NCBI GenBank assembly: GCA_964444865.1
Contig: CAYUJE010000185.1
Location: 1-13,177, forward strand
Length of the DNA stretch: 13,177 nt
Direction of reading: 5' to 3'
Source: SXOA01 sp964444865
GTDB lineage: Bacteria > Planctomycetota > Planctomycetia > Pirellulales > Pirellulaceae
The notes beneath the pieces were generated by a model. It worked only from the letters and a program-made list of their open reading frames with translations. It was not told the origin of the DNA and ran no database searches. How positions within the stretch are numbered: the stretch's first letter is position 1; the number at the start of each line of letters is the position of its first letter. The translations under genes were made by a program, and so were the position numbers. This document shows, piece after piece, positions 1-6,685 of the stretch.

Positions 1-49
1 ATTAACGAGCCTTTTGGAGAATCCAAACTGCTCTTTAGCTAGTCTTCCG
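1..49 (-). ncRNA. Structured attenuator element, copy A (cut by window edge)
   Basis: Read on the minus strand from 49, this begins CGGAAGACT, continues through TAAAGAGCA, forms a hairpin with stem TTTGG/CCAAA, and then gives GGCTCGTT. These blocks occur in the same order in the four complete copies in this window. GAGC and GCTC form the outer part of the hairpin. The 3' closing strand and the terminator lie beyond position 1. By analogy, a minus-strand gene should start to the left of the window. The match to the family is seen directly; the regulatory role is inferred. Confidence 0.7.
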
Positions 50-261
50 GCAAATGATCATGTCCAGCCGAGCTGAGGTATAGGAAACCACTTCTCCGCC
101 AACGTGTTGTATCCTACCACCCGCCAGCATCCAGACAAGTGGCCAATTGCCAATTCTGTATAATTGGTGTCAAAGCGTTCTAATGATTCAATTGCAATTG
201 CAAGATGTAACTGCTTTGTGGCATGGTTCTTCGGGGGCTTCAAGCTCAAGGTGGAATTATC

Positions 262-984
262 ATGGAGCGACGCTACACGGTGCGGAAGAACGAAATGCTT
301 GCGGAGTGCGAGGTGGAGCCCGAGGTGTTCGAAGATTGAGGGAAGCGACTGGAAGAGTTTGTGAAACCATTCGCCAAACTGCTGGGCCAAGAGAAGCAGC
401 GGGAGCATAAGCAGCCCCTGCCTTGCTTGCTCTCTAATGTCGAACGAAAGAACGTTGAATCGATTGCATTTGAGCATGACCAGGACCGCCAGATCCTGCA
501 ACACTTGATGGGCCAAGCAATGAGGGAGGACGTCCCTTTGCGTGGCGAGTTGGCGCGGCAAATCGGGCGCGAACTAGGCGAATTCAATGGCGAACTGGTG
601 TTCGATCCAACGCGCTTTCCCAAGAAGGGCCGCAAGTCGGTGGGCGTGTATCTGGCCTTTGTCGCGCGGCGCGAACACGCGCTGGTGGACGTTCGTTTGT
701 ATCTGCCCAAGGAATGGACCGAGGACAAGCAGCGCCGGAATGCGGGGGTGCCCTCGGAGCAGAGCTGGAGGAATGTTCGGCTTGGCTGCTCGAGTATTTG
801 GCCACAGCGGCGTGACGAACCGGCCCGCGGCCAACGCCACTCGAAGAATCACGTCCGAAACTTGGTGCGACAGGCTCGGCGAGGCTTGACCTACGCCACG
901 CTACCTCCGCAAACGCTGGCAACGGAAGTGCAAAACACTAGTCTGAGGCTGGACGCACGAAGCGACCAACCCTTGTCTTCCTAG
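262..984 (+). pseudogene. Decayed IS701-type (DDE) transposase fragment
   Basis: The reading frame starts at ATG 262 with MERRYTVRKNEMLAE, meets an in-frame TGA at 337-339, then continues as EEFVKPFAKLLGQ, NVERKNVESIAFEHDQDRQ and LVFDPTRFPKKG. These fit the N-terminal half of IS701-family DDE transposases. After KKGRKSVGV the frame jumps to YLAFVARREHALVDVRLYLP. In the family a short CGR/NCQ-containing segment normally lies between these parts, so there is an internal in-frame deletion, perhaps between short repeats encoding VGV. Transposase similarity fades after about 753, and the frame runs on to a TAG at 982-984 without recognisable sequence. The C-terminal DDE part is absent. It cannot encode an active transposase. 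The family call is from memory of the family's motifs. Confidence 0.72.
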
Positions 985-1000
985 ATGCAGAGGATACAAT
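973..1000 (+). promoter_or_regulatory. Candidate sigma-70-type promoter for element B
   Basis: TTGTCT (973-978) and TACAAT (995-1000) are 16 bp apart. Transcription would start near 1007, about 40 nt before the conserved RNA element at 1047. Similar box pairs lie at a similar distance before the other complete elements. Motif match only. Confidence 0.4.
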
Positions 1001-1046
1001 AACGCTTACGGATGTTGATGGTGGTGCATGCCATCAGTATCTAGTT

Positions 1047-1147
1047 CGGATGACTAATAAAAGAGCAGCTTGGCGTCCAGGAGGCTCGTTCAATAGTAAG
1101 CCGACGTGGCGGAAACCCTTATGGGTATTCGCCACGTCGGCTTTTTT
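1047..1147 (+). ncRNA. Structured attenuator element, copy B (riboswitch-like leader)
   Basis: CGGATGACT (1047-1055) can pair with AGTAAGCCG (1095-1103) through CGG/CCG and ACT/AGT, with a symmetric ATG/AAG internal loop. The helix encloses a hairpin with outer pairs GAGC (1063-1066)/GCTC (1084-1087) and inner pairs CTTGG (1069-1073)/CCAGG (1077-1081). The conserved GGCTCGTT follows the hairpin. The last bases of the closing helix, AAGCCG, are also the start of the terminator 5' arm, so the closing helix and the terminator exclude each other. The downstream gene starts at 1260. Hairpin sequences differ between copies but keep pairing, which supports an RNA-level function. Ligand or partner unknown. 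Confidence 0.75.
1099..1147 (+). terminator. Intrinsic terminator of element B
   Basis: A perfect 13-bp stem is formed by AGCCGACGTGGCG (1099-1111) and CGCCACGTCGGCT (1130-1142). Inside it is a further small ACCC/GGGT hairpin, and a run of T follows (1142-1147). The terminator lies upstream of the gene at 1260, so it fits attenuation rather than the end of a transcript. Confidence 0.85.
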
Positions 1148-1259
1148 CATTTCTTGAAACGAGAATACGGTTGGTGCAAATGGCACCCCGCCGAAGGGCC
1201 AAAAATGTGAACGTGCCGGCAGCTTCGCCGGAGGTGAAAACGGACCAAGGGAGGATTTT

Positions 1260-1475
1260 ATGCGCTCACTCGTTGAAGCACTTGTGCAGAGATCAAGTGT
1301 CAAGGATCGGGACGCGGCGAACTCCAAAGGGAAGCACGCCGTTCCAGCCACGGAAATGGTTCAACCTTATCCCCAGCCAAATCCGCTTCCGCCGGAGTTG
1401 CCGATTCCGCGACCGAACCCGTGGCCCCATCCTTTGCCGCTTCCCGTCCCATCGCCGATGCCAGGCCCGATCTAA
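1260..1475 (+). CDS. Small proline-rich hypothetical protein (71 aa)
   Basis: The ATG at 1260 has a strong ribosome-binding site, AAGGGAGG, with normal spacing. The N-terminal half (MRSLVEALVQRSSVKDRD) is polar and could form a helix. The C-terminal half, from about residue 36, is almost an alternating Pro-x pattern (PYPQPNPLPPELPIPRPNP and onward), likely an extended polyproline-II-like tail. No signal peptide and no recognised domain. It is the first gene after attenuator element B and is probably controlled by it. Function unknown. The strong ribosome-binding site and the regulatory leader argue that it is real despite its size and simple composition. Confidence 0.6.
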   Translation: MRSLVEALVQRSSVKDRDAANSKGKHAVPATEMVQPYPQPNPLPPELPIPRPNPWPHPLPLPVPSPMPGPI

Positions 1476-1645
1476 GGGGAGCCATTAAGGGCCTCGACTG
1501 AGTGCGCATCGAATCACACTGCCACGAGAGAAACGGTCACTAACCGCGCAGCGGACTGGGGTGGAATAGTAAAACTCACTCGGTGATTGAAGTTTTAAGC
1601 AGCAGGCAGTATTAGCCGAAATGGATCAGGCTGGAGTGAATTTGG

Positions 1646-2077
1646 ATGTACGAAGATTTGGTACTAGCAGCGAGATCGAAGAAGCGAACGATGGCTTGGC
1701 ACCCTAGCCCAAGTGTGTTTAACTCCAGTGTGAATTGTCTCGCAATGATCGGCCGTTACTATGCGTTGATGCGTTCAATGGCGATGGTCGTTTGTGTTTG
1801 CGGCGCACCGGCCTCATCTCTGATGGCACAGCGGTCGGGGGGCGCGACCGACGGTCCACAGAAAATCTCGGCCCCTGAAAAGGAAGACCTCGCCCCGGCA
1901 CCCGCCAAGGTAGACGTCAATCCTGTCGCGCGCGATGAAGAAATCCGCACGCGGCTCCAAAGTGTGCTTGATGCCACAGGCTGGTTTACCGAGCCACTCG
2001 TCCGTGTGAAAGAAGGAGTCGTTTTTCTTAGCGGTCGATCGAGACCGATGAGCTCAAGAAATGGGCAGGCGATTTAG
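1646..2077 (+). CDS. BON-domain N-terminal part of a frameshifted BON-MscS protein
   Basis: This frame begins at ATG 1646, with GGAG at 1633-1636. A more convincing protein start may be ATG 1745, which opens a signal-peptide-like stretch (MIGRYYALMRSMAMVVCVCG, then an APASSLMAQ cleavage region). After a linker rich in P, A and K comes the first half of a BON domain (RDEEIRTRLQSVLDATGWF, then VRVKEGVVFLSG). After GRS the frame turns to nonsense and stops at 2077. The second half of the BON domain (TDELKKWAGDLARNTQDVV) is in the frame that leads into the channel gene at 2104. One missing base near 2038-2044 explains this. It is the 5' half of one ancestral gene, disrupted or mis-sequenced. Confidence 0.7.
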   Translation: MYEDLVLAARSKKRTMAWHPSPSVFNSSVNCLAMIGRYYALMRSMAMVVCVCGAPASSLMAQRSGGATDGPQKISAPEKEDLAPAPAKVDVNPVARDEEIRTRLQSVLDATGWFTEPLVRVKEGVVFLSGRSRPMSSRNGQAI

Positions 2078-2103
2078 CGCGGAACACCCAGGATGTCGTC
2101 GCA

Positions 2104-3246
2104 GTGGCCAACCGGGTGGAAGTGTCCGAGCCATCGATCTGGGACTTTCGTCCGGCCTGGAGCGGACTGCTAATCCTCTGGCGCGACTTTATCCGCTCAC
2201 TCCCGTTTTTCCTCTTTGGGCTGCTCATCCTGGCGCTGTCGGCCGGAGCCGGCGTGCTCGCAACACGAGGAGCGCGGGTGTTCCTCCGCCGAAAGGTTCG
2301 AGCAAATCTCCTCCGCAATGTGTTCGCGCGGGGGATGGGCGTGCTGGTTTTCCTGTTCGGCGTTTACATCATTCTAAGAGTTTCCGGCCTCACCCAACTG
2401 GCGTTGACGGTGGTCGGCGGCACGGGGCTGATCGGTCTGGCCGTCGGCATCGCTTTCCGCGACATCACCGAAAAATTTCTGGCCAGCATTTTTCTCAGCA
2501 TGCAACGGCCGTTCGAAACGGGCGACCTGATCGAGGTTTCCGGGGTGATGGGATACGTCCAACAGTTGAACGTGCGCACGACAGTCTTGATGACCCTCGA
2601 TGGCAATTTGGTGCAGATCCCGAACGCCAGTGTTTACAAGAGCAACCTCCGCAACTTCTCGACCAACGTCAATCGGCGAGAGGATTTTGTAGTCGGCATC
2701 GGCTACGACGACTCGATCACTGAGGCCCAGGAGATCGCCCGGAAAGTGCTGGCGGACCACCCAGCCGTACTGAACGATCCCGAGCCTTCCGTGCTGGCGG
2801 ACAGCCTGGGGGCGTCGACGGTGAACCTGCGCGTCTACTTCTGGCTCAACGGCCGCGAACACAGTTGGCTGAAAGTGCGGTCGTCAGTGATCCGGCTCGT
2901 GAAATTCGCCTTTCAGACACATGGCATTTCGATGCCCGACGAGGCCAGAGAGGTTGTCTTTCCCCAAGGCATCCCCGTCACCATGCTCGACCGAAGACCG
3001 GGGGAGACACACGATGTCGATACGGTCAAGCGGCTCCCTGCTAAACCGCCGCGCGACGAACTCGATGCGCCCTCCACGAAAGCGGAGGGCGGGTTATCCA
3101 GCGAAGCCGGAATCATCAAGGAACAGGCTCGGCAAGTAAAGCCGTTGAACGACGGAGAGAATCTGTTAAAAGATGTTCCCGGTCCTCCATCCGCTGATGA
3201 AAAGGCAATGAAGCAAAGCCATAACGGCAACAAACTCGGAATATGA
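2104..3246 (+). CDS. Small-conductance mechanosensitive channel, MscS family (frameshifted from its BON N-terminus)
   Basis: An open frame of 380 codons starts formally at GTG 2104, but homologous coding continues upstream to about 2045 in the same frame. Three hydrophobic segments lie near residues 23-45, 70-92 and 94-116. The third is Gly/Ala-rich (VVGGTGLIGLAVGIAFRDI) like the pore-lining TM3 of MscS. The family's cytoplasmic beta domain follows (RPFETGDLIEV, then VRTTVLMTLDGNLVQIPN). The tail beyond about residue 275 is polar and low in complexity. The product would sit in the inner membrane and release solutes during osmotic downshock. The original protein was exported or anchored with an N-terminal BON domain. 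Channel family is certain; activity of this copy is not, because of the frameshift. Confidence 0.88.
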   Translation: MANRVEVSEPSIWDFRPAWSGLLILWRDFIRSLPFFLFGLLILALSAGAGVLATRGARVFLRRKVRANLLRNVFARGMGVLVFLFGVYIILRVSGLTQLALTVVGGTGLIGLAVGIAFRDITEKFLASIFLSMQRPFETGDLIEVSGVMGYVQQLNVRTTVLMTLDGNLVQIPNASVYKSNLRNFSTNVNRREDFVVGIGYDDSITEAQEIARKVLADHPAVLNDPEPSVLADSLGASTVNLRVYFWLNGREHSWLKVRSSVIRLVKFAFQTHGISMPDEAREVVFPQGIPVTMLDRRPGETHDVDTVKRLPAKPPRDELDAPSTKAEGGLSSEAGIIKEQARQVKPLNDGENLLKDVPGPPSADEKAMKQSHNGNKLGI

Positions 3247-3833
3247 TCACGAAACTGCGGCAGTGGTGGCAAGAGAAGCCGGCGAGCTGAGGGCAATTTC
3301 CGTCTCGGTGCGGTGGCCGGCGAGGTAACGGTGGGTGTACTGGCTCCGTTGGCAGCCATCCGACTGGAGCTCACTTGCCTGTTTCCGGCTCACACCACAT
3401 ATGCGCCGCTAGAACAACTCGAAATCATGAGCAGTCGGATGCCTTGAAAGTGGCGATGGGAATTGAACTCGGTAACGTTAAGGTTTCTATGTCGAGTAGG
3501 TCACGCTTGAGAACCTCGTTGTCCATCTACGCGGCTTGGAAACCTAAACGTTATGTTCCACCGCCATTCCGCGCGCATCCTGCTGCTCCCCTTTGCGTCG
3601 TCCCAACGCCATGCGTCCACTCCTTGTCGCTGTCTTCCCTGCGCCATCCAATTCAACCGCGGCGAGGCTGAAAGTAGTGCAGTCGGCAAAAGGAGTTTTT
3701 CAACGGCCTCCTAGCCGAAAAACGCAAAAGAACTGCCCATTACTTCTCCAGTGGTTGTAGTAATCGAAGTCGATGACGGTGATTTTCAAGACCTATTCCG
3801 CTCTCAGAAATGGGAAACGGCGAGCGCATCCGC
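3247..3833. other. Gene-poor interval between MscS and desaturase
   Basis: No convincing gene on either strand. The frame after the mscS stop stays open to about 3447 but has no ATG start, no ribosome-binding site and no recognised family. Other short frames have unlikely composition. The one notable structure is the inverted repeat at 3473-3553. This is the convergent end of two transcription units. Confidence 0.5.
3473..3553. repeat. Imperfect inverted repeat, weakly attC-like
   Basis: The 15-nt arms TAACGTTAAGGTTTC (3473-3487) and GAAACCTAAACGTTA (3539-3553) pair in 14 positions around one central A-A mismatch, with 51 nt between them. TAAC at one end and CGTTATG at the other resemble the outer boxes of integron cassette attC sites. 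The boxes only partly fit the attC consensus and no integrase is in the window. It could also be an IS or MITE end pair. Confidence 0.35.
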
Positions 3834-4865
3834 TTAGGGATTAACTGAACTCAGTTTCTCCGGCGGGGGCGTGCGGACGTCCCAGACCAACCCCACGAAC
3901 GCCAGCAGGCGGATGAGGTAATAGCTCACATCAAGCTCCCACCAACGAAAGCCCTGATTGGCGCTGCTCTGATAGTGGTGGTGGTTGTTGTGCCATCCCT
4001 CCCCCAGCGTTAACAGAGCGACGAACCAGTTATTCCGGCTGGCGTCGGCGGTCGCAAACCGCCGACGGCCCCACAGGTGACAAGCCGAGTTCACCAGAAA
4101 AGTGGCATGGTGCGACAAAACACTGCTGACGAAAAAGCCCCATACCAGCCCGCTCCATCCCCCTGTCACGAAACACAGCACGCCCACCACCAAAGGCGGC
4201 ACCCAATGATAGCGGTCAAGCCAGCGCAGTTCGGGGAAACGGCTTAAATCATTCACCGTCTGCTCGTCCGTGTCATCGGAGTCGCGGGACAACACCCAGC
4301 CGACATGCGCCCGCCAAATGCTATGAACGACGGGTGAATGCAGATCCTCGGGCGTGTCCGAGGTCCGGTGGTGGTGCCGGTGGTGGGCCGGCCACCACAG
4401 CGGCCCCTTCTGCGCGGCGCTGCACCCCAGCCAGGCAAGCACGAACTGAAAGGTGCGGCTCGTCTTGAACGAGCGGTGTGACAGGTATCGATGGTAACCG
4501 ACGGTGATTCCCACCACTTGAAGCAGATAGACGGAACCGCACAGCGCAAGGTCCTGCGCGTTCACACCCGTGAGAAACACTCCCAGACAGGCGACGTGCA
4601 TGAAGATAAAACCAGACTTCCTTAGCCAAACAGGGACCGTGGCGGAGGGCATCGGCTCCGCGGGGACGATGACAACTTCGTCCTTCATTCGCGGCACGGT
4701 CTCCGCCAGGTCATCAAGCATCTCATCGACTTCGGGGGCGGACAGGTCGGCCGATTGAATCCGGCCGGTCGCACAGTCGATCGTGCCGGGGACCTTTCGG
4801 TCGTCCTCGACCAGCACCATCGCACCGACTCCACGGATCATTCGATTCTTCATGGCAATCTGCAT
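3834..4865 (-). CDS. Acyl-CoA/acyl-lipid delta-9-type fatty acid desaturase
   Basis: 343 aa with all three histidine boxes of membrane di-iron desaturases: HRYLSH (125-130), HHRHHH (161-166) and HNNHHH (292-297). The accessory histidines of NSACHLWG (His263) and WRAHVGW (His187) are also present. Hydrophobic segments lie near 83-100, 106-123, 142-150, 222-236 and 240-255, as expected for an integral membrane enzyme. It would insert a double bond into saturated acyl chains and so tune membrane fluidity. The first 70 residues are an acidic, soluble extension not typical of the core domain. ATG 4865 is used; Met5 (4853) is an alternative. A 3' remnant of the attenuator lies 85 nt upstream, so the gene may once have been controlled by that element. 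Family assignment is secure; the natural substrate is not shown. Confidence 0.92.
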   Translation of the reverse strand: MQIAMKNRMIRGVGAMVLVEDDRKVPGTIDCATGRIQSADLSAPEVDEMLDDLAETVPRMKDEVVIVPAEPMPSATVPVWLRKSGFIFMHVACLGVFLTGVNAQDLALCGSVYLLQVVGITVGYHRYLSHRSFKTSRTFQFVLAWLGCSAAQKGPLWWPAHHRHHHRTSDTPEDLHSPVVHSIWRAHVGWVLSRDSDDTDEQTVNDLSRFPELRWLDRYHWVPPLVVGVLCFVTGGWSGLVWGFFVSSVLSHHATFLVNSACHLWGRRRFATADASRNNWFVALLTLGEGWHNNHHHYQSSANQGFRWWELDVSYYLIRLLAFVGLVWDVRTPPPEKLSSVNP

Positions 4866-4949
4866 TTCCTGAGATTCCGTCGCCTCGCTGCAGACAACAG
4901 AAACTGTCTACTCGCATCCAGGCGATGGGTTTGAGCCGCTTGCAAAACG

Positions 4950-4974
4950 AAAAAAGCCGACGTGTCCGTTACCC
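4950..4974 (-). repeat. Attenuator remnant F (terminator 3' arm only)
   Basis: On the minus strand this reads GGGTAACGGACACGTCGG followed by C and six T. It matches the loop side, 3' arm and T-run of the complete elements' terminators. No 5' arm (AGCCGACGTG) and no aptamer-like hairpin lie upstream, because the BON gene ends at 5000. It therefore cannot form the terminator. It sits just before the desaturase gene, where a complete element would be expected. Confidence 0.6.
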
Positions 4975-4999
4975 TTTTGAGAATTCATCGTCCAGCCTT

Positions 5000-5392
5000 T
5001 CATCGAGCATCCAACGGCTCCAGTTCAACTTCTAAGTCGTCTACGACGTGTCGAACGCCGGCCACGCGTTTCGTCATCTCAAGGGCCAGCTGCCGAAGAA
5101 AGAACGAGCCAACCACCCCGGAGAGTCTGACGTTTCCCGCTTCGGCCCAGACGCTAATCTGTCGAAGGCCATTACGCTTGGCGCTCAGGAAGAGTTCCAC
5201 TTTTTTAGCCAAGTCACCATCGGTCGAGTCGACAGGAACTTGGACGTCTGGCTTCTCGGCCAAATCTTGAGATTCGAAAATCGCGACGAACGAATTCATT
5301 TTTGGCAGCATTTGATTTCTCCAATCCGCTTTTGTTGCAATGGTCTGTGCTGGACAGAAGCAACCCGCTCCGGTCTCACCGTTAGCAGACAT
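5000..5392 (-). CDS. BON-domain protein
   Basis: 130 aa if started at 5392 (AAGGA about 8 nt before ATG). An internal ATG at 5311 has a better ribosome-binding site (GGAG, 7 nt) and gives 103 aa. Residues about 58-125 form a BON domain: DLAKKVELFLSAKR, the core VRLSGVVGSFFLRQLALEM and the ending VAGVRHVVDDLEVE. BON domains are small alpha-beta modules linked to envelope integrity, membrane binding and osmotic stress (OsmY, Kbp). No signal peptide is evident, so the protein may be cytoplasmic or membrane-associated. The gene lies 50 nt downstream of complete attenuator element E and is followed by remnant F. It is a likely paralogue of the BON pseudogene at 5621-5855. Confidence 0.78.
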   Translation of the reverse strand: MSANGETGAGCFCPAQTIATKADWRNQMLPKMNSFVAIFESQDLAEKPDVQVPVDSTDGDLAKKVELFLSAKRNGLRQISVWAEAGNVRLSGVVGSFFLRQLALEMTKRVAGVRHVVDDLEVELEPLDAR

Positions 5393-5441
5393 TCAATAAT
5401 TCCTTACTCTCGTCATTTCCTGAGAAACTGGGAAAAGGCGC

Positions 5442-5488
5442 AAAAAAAACCGACGTGGGGGAACACTCAATGGTGTCCGCCACGTCGG
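5442..5488 (-). terminator. Intrinsic terminator of element E
   Basis: On the minus strand the stem is CCGACGTGG (5488-5480) with CCACGTCGG (5458-5450), enclosing a smaller ACAC/GTGT hairpin, and eight T follow (5449-5442). It precedes the BON gene and fits attenuation. Confidence 0.85.
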
Positions 5489-5554
5489 CTTACTCTTTAT
5501 CAAGCCCCCCGGCCGCAATTCGACCAGCCGGGTTGCCTTATATTTAGTCTTCCG
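5442..5554 (-). ncRNA. Structured attenuator element, copy E (riboswitch-like leader)
   Basis: On the minus strand, CGGAAGACT (5554-5546) faces AGTAAGCCG (5494-5486), with CGG/CCG and ACT/AGT pairs around an AAG/AAG internal loop. The enclosed hairpin is the most divergent: outer AGGC/GCTT and inner CCCGGC/GCCGGG with a longer loop. It still pairs fully, which is strong evidence that the structure is kept. The terminator begins inside the 3' closing strand. The BON gene start at 5392 is 50 nt downstream. Confidence 0.75.
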
Positions 5555-5604
5555 AGAACCGCGAGGAGAAGCTCAGTCTCACTGAACCTCAACTCGCACC
5601 ACCT

Positions 5605-5632
5605 AGGTTACCAAGTCGTATCAGGAGGACAA
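5605..5632 (-). promoter_or_regulatory. Candidate promoter for element E
   Basis: On the minus strand TTGTCC (5632-5627) and TAACCT (5610-5605) are 16 bp apart, the same spacing as the candidate before element B. It lies about 50 nt upstream of the element. The -10 box is poor, so this is tentative. Confidence 0.25.
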
Positions 5633-5855
5633 CAGGCCTTCCGATTTTTTCATGACCTTGAACGCTACGATCCGCACGGCAACGGCGAAGCTCAAGTTCG
5701 CGTCCAAGTTCCGGCAGTGGCCGACGCCGGGAGCGTTCTGCGCGGCAAACTCCACCCTTTCACGTGCATTCCACGAACTGACCTTGCCGTCGAGAGTCAC
5801 CTTCCAATCGCAACTCCTCTATCACGTCGATCTGAAGTTGTGCATCCGTCTTCAT
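5621..5855 (-). pseudogene. Degenerate BON-domain gene
   Basis: From ATG 5855 on the minus strand the frame reads MKTDAQLQIDVIEELRLEG, a typical opening of planctomycete BON proteins, then goes out of frame and stops. In another frame the second half of a BON domain continues directly: VTLDGKVSSWNARERVEF, then AAQNAPGVGHCRN, ending at TGA 5621. The central part that normally lies between these halves (about 15 codons, ending in VKDG) is missing and the frame is shifted. So this is a single BON domain with an internal, out-of-frame deletion. A remnant of the attenuator lies just upstream (5905-5882) and the intact attenuator-BON pair just downstream, which suggests a duplicated cassette. Confidence 0.7.
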
Positions 5856-5881
5856 TTCATATGCTTTCGTAGTTAAAGCCT

Positions 5882-5905
5882 AAAAAGCCGTCGTGGCCTG
5901 ACACC
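5882..5905 (-). repeat. Attenuator remnant G (terminator 3' arm only)
   Basis: On the minus strand this reads GGTGTCAGGCCACGACGGC followed by five T. It resembles the 3' arm and T-run of the complete elements (GCCACGTCGGC plus T), with one change. No 5' arm or upstream hairpin is present. It lies 26 nt before the BON pseudogene start, the usual place of the element. Confidence 0.5.
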
Positions 5906-6021
5906 AAGAAAGAGGATGGATCCCCACAGCGGTGATGACCATCAAGCGTTTGTGATTGACAAGGCAATGGCCCCAACAGCGGGGGGGACGCAACAGCGAC
6001 TATCGTGGCAGGTGGTGGTAA

Positions 6022-6426
6022 TCAGGGCTTGCTGAGGACTGCCACGGCCGGGGTGGGCGTATCGTTTTGCAGGCCAAGTACCACCCAGCCTTGTTGGAAG
6101 CCGACATCCATTTGCTTTTCAACCGTCTGGGTCGTGCCGAACAGCATTTGCAAGACTTGCGTCTGAGTGGCGGAGGGGAGAAGGCTAACCGTCCCCTGAT
6201 GCTGAATGTCCTTCGCGCGAAGCGGATCCAGCGCCGAATTATCGATGCGGACAATGAGCGAAAAGTCAGGCTTTGGTATGGACGGCTCTGATGCTCCGCC
6301 TGAAGTGGCGGGAACTTTTGCCGGAGGCGCTGACACAAACGACTCAACTCGCTCTTCCTGGGCGATAGCATGGGTCATGGAATGAATTACCAACCCGAAG
6401 ACAGCAAGAGCGCGGAGCGTTGCCAT
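6022..6426 (-). CDS. Small exported hypothetical protein
   Basis: 134 aa from ATG 6426, which has GGAAG about 7 nt upstream. An upstream TTG at 6441 would add five residues. The N-terminus is a clear signal peptide (MATLRALAVFGLVIHSMTH, then AIAQ as likely cleavage region). The mature part has a Pro/Ala/Ser-rich linker and a compact region with IVRIDNSALDPLRAKDI, TVSLLPSATQTQVLQMLFG and GWVVLGLQNDTPTPAVAVL. I do not recognise the family. It would act in the periplasm or at the outer surface. It is transcribed divergently from the element C transcript and lies upstream of the BON pseudogene on the same strand. No attenuator copy precedes it. Confidence 0.6.
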   Translation of the reverse strand: MATLRALAVFGLVIHSMTHAIAQEERVESFVSAPPAKVPATSGGASEPSIPKPDFSLIVRIDNSALDPLRAKDIQHQGTVSLLPSATQTQVLQMLFGTTQTVEKQMDVGFQQGWVVLGLQNDTPTPAVAVLSKP

Positions 6427-6598
6427 TGAAGACTTCCACAATTCCGCTCCGTCTGGGAAGAATCAAGAAGACAAATCTCGCTCGCCTCTTGAGCTTTGAC
6501 GAGATTGGACGCTGGAACTGTAACTGGCAGAGCAAAAATGACAGCTTCGCAGCGGTAATTGATAGTGGATGCACGCCGTGTGCCGGAATTCCTTGCCC

Positions 6599-6627
6599 TT
6601 GTTGCGTCTATGGTCAGGACGTACGAT
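6599..6627 (+). promoter_or_regulatory. Candidate sigma-70-type promoter for element C
   Basis: TTGTTG (6599-6604) and TACGAT (6622-6627) are separated by 17 bp. The expected start near 6634 lies about 50 nt before element C, like the candidate promoters of the other copies. Motif match only. Confidence 0.4.
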
Positions 6628-6685
6628 GAAGAGATGGTTGTGCCGGCAGAGCGATACGAAATCTGCCAGCGAGCAAAATAGACAT

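Noticed and set aside
3247..3671. Open frames after mscS, including a readthrough frame to about 3447 and one starting at 3375
   Set aside because: No ribosome-binding site, no signal or domain, and composition unlike the neighbouring genes.
5048..5872. 274-codon plus-strand open frame
   Set aside because: It runs antisense through the BON gene, the complete element E and the BON pseudogene, and its product has no domain features.
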